Assembly (NCBI GenBank): GCA_964459465.1 | Contig: CAYWLR010000001.1 | Span: forward strand, 186,001-250,000 | Direction of reading: 5' to 3' | Length of the DNA stretch: 64,000 nt | DNA from: CALAMC01 sp964459465 | GTDB lineage: Bacteria; Zixibacteria; MSB-5A5; GN15; PGXB01 | In this document: piece after piece, positions 27,805 through 34,893 of the stretch | Layout: each line of letters opens with the position of its first letter | Position numbering within the stretch: the stretch's first letter is position 1 | Made by a program: the position numbers and the translations under genes | Notes under the pieces: generated by a model | The model's database searches: none | What the model saw: the letters and a program-made list of their open reading frames with translations, nothing else | Told to the model about the DNA's origin: nothing

Positions 27805-29094
27805 ATGTCTCCCAAAGTAAGCGCTTATAATGCCGCCCTGGATTTTATATTGGCCCGGGAGCATTTCGGTATTAAACTCGGTTTGGAGAATATTTCCAAT
27901 TTTCTCGAAGCCATCGGGCGGCCACAGGATAAATTTCCGTCGGTACATATCGCCGGGACCAACGGCAAAGGCTCGACCGCCTCGTATATCGATACCATCG
28001 TGCGCGAAGCCGGTTATAAAAGTGGAATATTCACGTCGCCGCATCTGGTCGATTTCCGCGAGCGCATCAAGGTCAACGGTGAAAAAATATCTACCCGCTT
28101 TATAACCGAGTTCGTCAGGAAACACCGGGAGGTCATAGAAGAACACCAGATAACCTTTTTCGAAGTATGCACGGCTCTGGCGTTTTGTTATTTTGCCCAT
28201 AAAAAGGTCGATTTGGGTGTCATTGAAGTCGGTTTGGGGGGGCGGCTCGACGCCACCAATACTATCAAACCGCTGGTTTCGGTTATCACGGATATATCAT
28301 ATGACCATACCAACCTTCTGGGCGAGACACTGGATAAGATAGCCTGGGAAAAGGCGGGGATAATCAAGCCGGGCGTGCCGGTGCATATCGGTCTGTTACC
28401 GTCTATAGCCAGAAAGACCGTGCAGAAGGTCTGTCGGGAGCGCCGAGCGCCGTTCGACGGTCTGAACAGCGGGGATTTTTCGATGAACGGCAAACCGTTC
28501 GGGTTTAATTTCCATGATGATAATTTCATTCGCGGGACGCTCAATCTGCAGTCATCCTTGCCGGGCCGGCACCAGATAAAAAACGCGGCGCTGGCGGTAC
28601 AGGTGTGCCGGTATATTGCCCGAAACGGCTTTAAGATTAATAAAACGGCGATCAAGCGAGGACTCAAAAAGACTCATTGGCCGGCGCGCTTCGAAATAAT
28701 TCGGAAACAGGGCAAGCCGATAGTGGTCCTCGATGTCGGTCATAACCCAGCCGGGGTCAAGGCCACGGTGGAGACTTTCCGTGATATGTTTCCCGGGCGC
28801 AAGGCGCATCTGGTGATGGGTTTCGTTCGCCATAAGAATCTCAAGGGGATTGTAACCACGCTCGAAAAAATCGCCCTTTCGGCGCAGGTATGCCTGCTTA
28901 AAACGTATCGGAGCACTTCCCCCGAAGAAATTGCCTCGCATTTCAGCGTCAAGGTCCCCGTGGAAATATCCGAATCACTGGCCGCTTCGGCCCGCAAGGT
29001 CATAGAAAACGCACAGTCTGACGATATCGTACTTATCTGTGGCTCCCATTTTGCCGTGGGCGAATTCATGGCGGAGATGAACGATATTTTATGA
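27805..29094 (+). CDS. folC: Folylpolyglutamate synthase / dihydrofolate synthase
   Basis: FolC adds glutamate residues to folates and in many bacteria also makes dihydrofolate. The ATP loop AGTNGKGSTASYID, the FTSPHLVDFRERIKVNG segment and EVGLGGRLDATN are diagnostic, as is VLDVGHNPAG in the C-terminal domain. The length is 429 residues. Its end overlaps the next gene (ATGA). Whether it has both activities cannot be read from the sequence. Confidence 0.93.
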   Translation: MSPKVSAYNAALDFILAREHFGIKLGLENISNFLEAIGRPQDKFPSVHIAGTNGKGSTASYIDTIVREAGYKSGIFTSPHLVDFRERIKVNGEKISTRFITEFVRKHREVIEEHQITFFEVCTALAFCYFAHKKVDLGVIEVGLGGRLDATNTIKPLVSVITDISYDHTNLLGETLDKIAWEKAGIIKPGVPVHIGLLPSIARKTVQKVCRERRAPFDGLNSGDFSMNGKPFGFNFHDDNFIRGTLNLQSSLPGRHQIKNAALAVQVCRYIARNGFKINKTAIKRGLKKTHWPARFEIIRKQGKPIVVLDVGHNPAGVKATVETFRDMFPGRKAHLVMGFVRHKNLKGIVTTLEKIALSAQVCLLKTYRSTSPEEIASHFSVKVPVEISESLAASARKVIENAQSDDIVLICGSHFAVGEFMAEMNDIL

Positions 29095-30455
29095 CCAAAA
29101 AGAAAAGCACAAACAACTCTTCCAAAGAAACCATTGCCAAACTCAAACGTCAGTCCGAAAAACGGTTGGCCGATCTGACCCAGGCCAACCGCCAGCTTAA
29201 ACGCAAAATATTCGATCTTTACACCGTTTTCGAATTGAGCCGTAATTTCAACGCCGTTTTGAATTTCAGTACTCTGCTGGATTCATTCGTCCTGACATCG
29301 CTGGGGCAGATGGGGTCGGCCAAGGCCGCTTTGTATCTTCCTCCGGCACCGGGTCAGGCCGCGTTTAAAATGGTTCGGATGAAAGGACCGGCGCCATTTC
29401 CGGCCGAAGAGATCATAATTGATCCGCTGAAGAGCTTTGGGAAATATATCACGGCACTCAATCGACCCATTCCCGTACCGGAAATACGCGATAAGTTCAA
29501 AACCGAGGAAGCCCGTGCCTTTGGGGAGTTTTTTCCGGACGGACTGATTGTCCCCTTAATATTTCAAAGCAAACTGGGGGGCATCCTGGTCATAGCCAGA
29601 AAAGAATCGGGGCAGAACTATCAGCCCGATGATATCGAGTTTTTATCGATACTGGCCAGCCAGACCGCCGTCTCCATTGAAAATGCCCGGTTGTTCGAAT
29701 CGGAGAAAGAGGCTCTCGAAAAGCTTCGCGAAGCCCAGCAACTCCTGGTGCAATCGGAACGTCTGGCCGCGCTGGGGCAACTTTCGGCCCGAATCGCCCA
29801 TGAAGTCAACAATCCTCTGGGTATTATAAAAAACTATTTGCATCTGGCCTCCCGCGAATGCGAGAAAAACGGCGTGGCTCCCAAAGCCGGTGAATATATA
29901 GTCATCATCCGGCAGGAAATCGACCGGATCGCGCAGATTGTAAGGCAACTGCTCGATTTCCACCGTCCCAAGGCCACGCGTTTTCTGGAAACCGATTTGC
30001 ACCACGTTATCCGTGAAGTGGCCGCCCTGTTGAGTCATCAACTCGAAAACGCCGGAATAGACCTGGTTGTTGAAGCCGAAGACAAAATACCATTAATTAT
30101 GGCCTGGCCGGAAGGCCTTAAGCAGGTGTTCCTGAACATTCTTTTAAATGCCAAGGATGCCATTAAATCCGATGGAGAGGTTTGTATCCGCTTTTTGGCC
30201 CGTGAACACAGTGTTATGATTTCTATCGAGGATACCGGCCCCGGCATTGACGAAAAGAATATTCCCCACATTTTCGAGCCATTTTTCACGACCAAGGAAG
30301 GCGGCGGGGGGACCGGGCTGGGTCTGTCGGTTTGCTATGGGATAATAACCAATCATGGCGGCACGATCAGTTTTCGTAATACAAAAAAAGGCGGGTGTTT
30401 TGACATCGAATTGCCGATAGAACAGGAAGAAATTGAATATGACTGGGGAATCTGA
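29091..30455 (+). CDS. Soluble GAF-domain histidine kinase
   Basis: This 454-residue kinase has no membrane segment. A basic N-terminal coiled coil (residues 1-50) is followed by a GAF-like sensor (about 50-205), a phosphoacceptor helix with His near 237 (RIAHEVNNPLGIIKNYLHLA) and a HisKA/HATPase core with FLNILLNAKDAIK, EDTGPGIDE and GTGLGLSVCYG. It resembles NtrB-type kinases that pair with sigma-54 activators. The neighbouring REC-kinase and NtrC-type regulator fit such a chain. Its end overlaps the next gene. Confidence 0.88.
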   Translation: MTKKKSTNNSSKETIAKLKRQSEKRLADLTQANRQLKRKIFDLYTVFELSRNFNAVLNFSTLLDSFVLTSLGQMGSAKAALYLPPAPGQAAFKMVRMKGPAPFPAEEIIIDPLKSFGKYITALNRPIPVPEIRDKFKTEEARAFGEFFPDGLIVPLIFQSKLGGILVIARKESGQNYQPDDIEFLSILASQTAVSIENARLFESEKEALEKLREAQQLLVQSERLAALGQLSARIAHEVNNPLGIIKNYLHLASRECEKNGVAPKAGEYIVIIRQEIDRIAQIVRQLLDFHRPKATRFLETDLHHVIREVAALLSHQLENAGIDLVVEAEDKIPLIMAWPEGLKQVFLNILLNAKDAIKSDGEVCIRFLAREHSVMISIEDTGPGIDEKNIPHIFEPFFTTKEGGGGTGLGLSVCYGIITNHGGTISFRNTKKGGCFDIELPIEQEEIEYDWGI

Positions 30456-32571
30456 AAAAATACTGGTTGTCGACGACGAAGAGCGGATGTGTCATTCGCT
30501 GTATGAGTTATTGACCGCCGACGGATATGACGTGACAACGTCGCAGTCCGGCAAGACGGCCATTGAGCTTATTCGCGAAAAACAGTTTTCCCTGGTGCTG
30601 ACCGATATTAAGATGCCCGAAATCGGAGGCATGGATATTCTTAGGGCCGCGCGCGATGTTGACCCGGAGATCATTGTAATTCTCATGACCGGTTATGCCT
30701 CGCTGGAGACATCGCTGGATGCCATAAAAAGCGGGGCTTTTGAATATCTTTTAAAACCGGTCGAGTTTACGCAGCTTGAGATTTCGGTCGAGCGCGGCCT
30801 TGAAAAGCGCAAAGCCTCGCTGGCCCGCAAAAAGCTCCTGAATGATCTTCAAGTAGCCAACTTGAATCTGTATAACCGTCTGGAAGAGATTAATGCTCTT
30901 TACGAGGCGGCGACATCCATCGGTTCCTCATATAATATCCGCGAATTGCTCAACAAAATTTTGAAATTGGCGGCATCGGTCACCCAGTCGGACCTCGGCT
31001 CAATTATGCTGGTCGATCCCACTGGACAATATCTAACCATCGAGGCTTATATCGGTCTGGAACCGGAAATTGCTGCGGCAGTCAAGCTTCCGATCGGGTC
31101 GTCCATCGCCGGATATGTCGCGCAGCACGGAGAGCCGATTATTATATCGGACGTTGAAAAAGATGAGCGCTTCCAGCGAATCAACAAAGAGCGTTACAGT
31201 TCCTCATCGCTATTGTCGGTACCTTTGAAGGTCACCAATGATATTCTCGGGGTCATCAATATGGCCAATCGCAAGGATGGCTCCCGGTTCGATGATCATG
31301 ACTTGAAACTGCTGACGACTTTCGCCTCGCAGGCGGCCATATCCATAAATGACGCCCGTCTGTTCGAGAACAATAAACGCAAACTCAAAGAGTTTTCGAT
31401 TTTGTTTGAAATGTCCAATCAATTGTCGCGAGTAGGTTCGGTTTCGGCCATGCGCAATGTCGTGTTCGAGAACATGAAAAAACTTTTGCCGATTGATTTT
31501 GCCCTCTGGTTCGAATGGCGACCGATGCACAAAAGTTTGCGTCCGGTCGGCGTCACCGGAACCGATATCCCGTTGACCGAAAGCGGCTCGATTAATCTGG
31601 AAATGGTCAAAGGCGAGGATTTAAATCTGGAAAATATCGATTTGTCACTGGTCGATGTCAACGATACGAAGGCGCTATCGAAATATATCGCCTCCCAGAT
31701 CGATTCATATTCACTGTATCCGAAGACGACCGATAAATTCACGGCCCTGTCGGTCATGCAGGAAGGAGAGCTAAGATATATTTTCTGCATCGACAGCACC
31801 GATGGCGGGCGGTTTACGGATCAGGACATATCGCTGGTCAAGCTCATGGTGGCGCAGGCGACCGGGTTTTATGAACGCGAAAAAGCCCTTCTCAACGCCA
31901 CCCGGCTTCTAACCATGGGGAACATGATTTCCGAGATATCGCATGACTTACGCAAGCCCCTGACCAATATCAAGGGTTGGATCCAAATTCTTGGGGAAAA
32001 ATGGCCGGAGGTAGCCGCTGACGCGCAATTCTTTCACATGGCCGAAGAGGAAATTCAGCGGCTCAACGAGCTGGTCAAAGAGCTGGTCGATTTTTCCAAA
32101 CCGCAAAAATACGAAACCGAATTGCGCGATATCCGGTCGGTTATACGGCGGGCCGCCGAACTAATCAAACCCGATATGCGTAAAAAGAACGTCAGTTTTA
32201 AGGAGCAATTTGAGGATTGCAACTGGGAAATACCGATCAATAAAAACCAGATTCTGGAGGTTTTTCTGAATCTGTTTTTGAATGCCATCGATGCCATTAG
32301 CGACAACGGCGAAATTGCCGTCACGGGCAAGGTCGACCGCCCCGATTTCAAGAAAACCGATTTTCTGGCGGTGACGGTTTCTGACACAGGCAAGGGTATA
32401 AAAAAGGAAAACCTTTCACGTATATTCGACCGTTATTATACAACCAAAGAGACAGGTACCGGCTTGGGGCTGGCGGTTGTGGAACGAATTATAACTGCCC
32501 ATGGGGGGACGCTGGCGGTTCGGTCTGAAGAAGGAAAGGGCACCAGCTTTACGTTATATTTTCCGATTTAA
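30439..32571 (+). CDS. REC-GAF-histidine kinase, reversed hybrid
   Basis: The 710-residue protein starts with a receiver domain (DDEE near residue 12, phosphoacceptor Asp56 in LVLTDIKMPE, Lys in LLKPVE). A GAF domain follows at about 145-305 (GSIMLVDPTGQYLTIEAYIG onward), then a second less clear sensor to about 470. The kinase core carries EISHDLRKPLTNIKGWIQIL and FLNLFLNAIDAIS, with SDTGKGI and GTGLGLAVVER. The receiver is at the N terminus rather than the C terminus, so it may be switched by the upstream kinase and itself act on the NtrC-type regulator downstream. The ATG at 30439 is chosen over a TTG six bases earlier because of spacing from AGGAAG. Confidence 0.87.
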   Translation: MTGESEKILVVDDEERMCHSLYELLTADGYDVTTSQSGKTAIELIREKQFSLVLTDIKMPEIGGMDILRAARDVDPEIIVILMTGYASLETSLDAIKSGAFEYLLKPVEFTQLEISVERGLEKRKASLARKKLLNDLQVANLNLYNRLEEINALYEAATSIGSSYNIRELLNKILKLAASVTQSDLGSIMLVDPTGQYLTIEAYIGLEPEIAAAVKLPIGSSIAGYVAQHGEPIIISDVEKDERFQRINKERYSSSSLLSVPLKVTNDILGVINMANRKDGSRFDDHDLKLLTTFASQAAISINDARLFENNKRKLKEFSILFEMSNQLSRVGSVSAMRNVVFENMKKLLPIDFALWFEWRPMHKSLRPVGVTGTDIPLTESGSINLEMVKGEDLNLENIDLSLVDVNDTKALSKYIASQIDSYSLYPKTTDKFTALSVMQEGELRYIFCIDSTDGGRFTDQDISLVKLMVAQATGFYEREKALLNATRLLTMGNMISEISHDLRKPLTNIKGWIQILGEKWPEVAADAQFFHMAEEEIQRLNELVKELVDFSKPQKYETELRDIRSVIRRAAELIKPDMRKKNVSFKEQFEDCNWEIPINKNQILEVFLNLFLNAIDAISDNGEIAVTGKVDRPDFKKTDFLAVTVSDTGKGIKKENLSRIFDRYYTTKETGTGLGLAVVERIITAHGGTLAVRSEEGKGTSFTLYFPI

Positions 32572-32666
32572 AAAACTGCAATTCATTGCAAAATAATGGC
32601 ATAAAATTTACAAATCGGCTTGATTTTTCACACATAATGACGATAATTATATAAGATTTGGTAGAT

Positions 32667-34076
32667 ATGAAAAAAGATAAGACAAAAATTCTGGTTATTG
32701 ATGACGATCCCAAAGTCTCATGGATTTTATCCGAAGGTTTGTCGTCGAAGTATGAAATAACCTCGGCCCGTGACGGGATCGAGGGTATCCAGATGGTATC
32801 GACCGAAAAGCCGGATTTAATTCTATTGGATATAAAAATGCCGGGAATGACCGGACTTGAAGTGCTGGAAAAGCTGGGGCGTCTTGAGGACCGCCCGGAA
32901 GTCATCATGCTGTCGGGGCATGGGGAGACAAAAAACATTGTCGAGTCCATACATTTGGGGGCCGCCGAATTTATCAATAAGCCGTTCGATGTCAAAGAAG
33001 TCGAACTGCATATACAAACCATTCTTGAGAAAACCAAGCTTAAGGATGAGGTCAAAACGCTCAAAACCGAGCTGAAGACGCGCAACACCTATGAGAAATT
33101 CATCGGTGATTCGCCCAAGATGGTCAAGGTGAAAGAGGTTATCGAACAGGTGGCCGATTCAGAATTATCGGTATTGATTCGCGGGGAATCGGGCACCGGC
33201 AAGGAAATCGTGGCGCGCATGCTCCATGCCCTGTCGGGCCGCTCGGATCAGCCATTCACCAAGGTGAATTGCGCCGCCATTCCGCGCGATTTGCTCGAAG
33301 CCGAACTTTTCGGTTACGAAAAAGGTGCCTTTACCGGGGCGCATAAAACCAAACCGGGTCGCTTTGAGGTAGCCAACAAGGGTTCGATATTCCTCGATGA
33401 AATCGGCGATATGCCGCTGGAGTTGCAGTCGAAACTGCTTCAGGTATTGGAACAGCAGGAGTTTGTCCGGGTCGGAGGGATTACCAATATCCACGTGGAT
33501 GTGCGAATCATTTGCGCCACCAATAAGAATCTCGATGAAGCCATCGGGCGCAACGAATTTCGGGACGACCTGTTTTATCGACTCAACGAAATTATTATAA
33601 CCTTGCCGCCGCTTCGGGAGCGCAAGGAAGATATCTCCTTGTTGATTACTCATTTCATTGATAAATACAATCAGCTCTATCAGAAGCAGGCGCCGCCGCT
33701 TTCGACCGAGACCATGGCCAACATGGTCGCCTTCAACTGGCCGGGCAATGTCCGTCAACTGGAAAACCTGATAAAGCAGATAGTTGTGCGCGGCGATGAA
33801 TCCATAGCCGAGGATTTATCGGCCGGGACGCCGGCTTATGCCGCCAGAGTTGCCGTCAATAATGCAGGCGACTATGATGATGATCCCGATCTGGCCGGAA
33901 CATATTCACTAAAGAAACGGGTCGGGGCGGCTATTTCACGGGAAGAGAAACGGTTAATAAGAGAAGTCTTGAATAATGTTAACTGGAACCGCCGTAAAGC
34001 CGCCGATATTCTCGAAATAAGCTATCGCTCACTTTTATATAAGATTAAAGACTATAATCTTAATTCTACCAAATAA
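32667..34076 (+). CDS. NtrC-family sigma-54-dependent response regulator
   Basis: The 469-residue activator has a receiver domain (DDD near 12, phosphoacceptor Asp55), a central AAA+ domain and a Fis-type helix-turn-helix. Key parts are intact: Walker A GESGTGKE, the sigma-54 contact loop GAFTGA, FRDDLFYRLNEI and FNWPGNVRQLENLIKQ. The DNA-binding end reads NWNRRKAADILEISYRSLLY. It is preceded by two kinases in the same direction. A close match to a sigma-54 promoter lies 217 bases after its stop (34293-34308), making that gene a likely target. Confidence 0.95.
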   Translation: MKKDKTKILVIDDDPKVSWILSEGLSSKYEITSARDGIEGIQMVSTEKPDLILLDIKMPGMTGLEVLEKLGRLEDRPEVIMLSGHGETKNIVESIHLGAAEFINKPFDVKEVELHIQTILEKTKLKDEVKTLKTELKTRNTYEKFIGDSPKMVKVKEVIEQVADSELSVLIRGESGTGKEIVARMLHALSGRSDQPFTKVNCAAIPRDLLEAELFGYEKGAFTGAHKTKPGRFEVANKGSIFLDEIGDMPLELQSKLLQVLEQQEFVRVGGITNIHVDVRIICATNKNLDEAIGRNEFRDDLFYRLNEIIITLPPLRERKEDISLLITHFIDKYNQLYQKQAPPLSTETMANMVAFNWPGNVRQLENLIKQIVVRGDESIAEDLSAGTPAYAARVAVNNAGDYDDDPDLAGTYSLKKRVGAAISREEKRLIREVLNNVNWNRRKAADILEISYRSLLYKIKDYNLNSTK

Positions 34077-34105
34077 AAACCTGTACGCATTATACATTAT
34101 AAAGG

Positions 34106-34167
34106 GTGCATGAGCATGCACTCATTGCGCACGGCAATGCATTACAAATGTTGATAACTTATCCACA
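34106..34167. promoter_or_regulatory. Dense dyads and an inverted pair of DnaA-box-like sequences
   Basis: GTGCATG-AG-CATGCAC (34106-34121) is a perfect palindrome. ATTGC-N5-GCAAT lies at 34124-34138. TGTTGATAA (34149-34157) faces TTATCCACA (34159-34167) across one base. TTATCCACA is the consensus DnaA box and the facing copy has one mismatch. The dyads lie 125-190 bp upstream of the sigma-54 promoter, a usual distance for activator sites. See findings. Confidence 0.5.
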
Positions 34168-34292
34168 CTCTATTTGTCAACTTTGTGAAAGAAAATAGCT
34201 TAGGTCGCTAACAGGCCATCTTGCAGCAGTTGCGGCTCATATGATGGATTGTACCGCCCATTATTTGAATATATCGACTGACATTTATTAAA

Positions 34293-34308
34293 TGGAACGA
34301 AAATTGCT
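34293..34308 (+). promoter_or_regulatory. Sigma-54 promoter (-24/-12)
   Basis: TGGAACG-N4-TTGCT matches the consensus TGGCACG-N4-TTGCW with one mismatch. The invariant GG and GC are separated by exactly 10 bases. Transcription would start near 34319, giving a leader of about 60 bases before the ATG at 34382. The intergenic region up to 34381 (305 bases) holds no other gene. Confidence 0.78.
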
Positions 34309-34381
34309 TATATTAGGGTTGTATAATTATATGATTTAGTTGCGATTTGCGTAATTTTTGGTAAACACGACCGAGTATAAA

Positions 34382-34825
34382 ATGTCAGCTTTGATTGAAC
34401 ATGATTTTTCTTCACGAATCAGCTATGAATTAAAAAGGGCGGAGCGTTATCGTATATTCCTGTCGTTATTGATTTTTAATCTTGGTCCGATCATAGACCG
34501 TGGGGGCAGCGCCGGAATTACGGAGAATAATGTCCGGGAACGATTTCTATCCGATATTCGATCTTTTATCAGTAATACTATTCGAGAAATTGACGCCGTG
34601 TCCAATTCCGACGGTATAAGAGTCGGGTTGTTACTGCCGGAAACATCGCGGCAGGGGGCCGAGGCTACGGCCAGACGGCTCGGACGAGAAATCATCGGTT
34701 TTTGCAAAGAGTATTTTCCACAGACTGATGATCATTTCGTCCCGGTTGAGATTTCTTCGTATCCCGATGCCGCCGGGGCTCGCTCGATTCAGGATTATAT
34801 TGACGACTTCAATTCCGGCAATTAA
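34382..34825 (+). CDS. Degenerate GGDEF-like (diguanylate cyclase fold) protein
   Basis: The 147-residue protein resembles a stand-alone GGDEF domain: SRISYELKRAERYRIFLSLL at the N terminus, then REIDAVSNSDGIRVGLLLPE and AEATARRLGREI. The signature GGDEF itself is replaced by NSDGIRV, so diguanylate cyclase activity is unlikely and binding or signalling is more probable. The end region VEISSYPD corresponds to the family's closing strand. The ATG at 34382 is preferred to a TTG eight codons earlier. It is the first gene after the NtrC-type regulator and has its own sigma-54 promoter. Confidence 0.65.
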   Translation: MSALIEHDFSSRISYELKRAERYRIFLSLLIFNLGPIIDRGGSAGITENNVRERFLSDIRSFISNTIREIDAVSNSDGIRVGLLLPETSRQGAEATARRLGREIIGFCKEYFPQTDDHFVPVEISSYPDAAGARSIQDYIDDFNSGN

Positions 34826-34847
34826 CCGATTACAGTTATTTGAATAA

Positions 34848-34875
34848 AAAAAGCCGCTGGAACCAGCGGCTTTTT
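34848..34875. terminator. Bidirectional intrinsic terminator
   Basis: A 13-base arm (AAAAAGCCGCTGG) and its complement enclose two bases. It has T-runs in both directions and separates the plus-strand GGDEF-like gene from the convergent valS. Confidence 0.92.
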
Positions 34876-34893
34876 GTTTTATAGGGGTCCGGA

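Noticed and set aside
34149..34167. DnaA boxes as a replication origin
   Set aside because: Only one perfect and one near-perfect box are seen, and dnaA, dnaN or other origin neighbours are absent; kept as a regulatory observation only.
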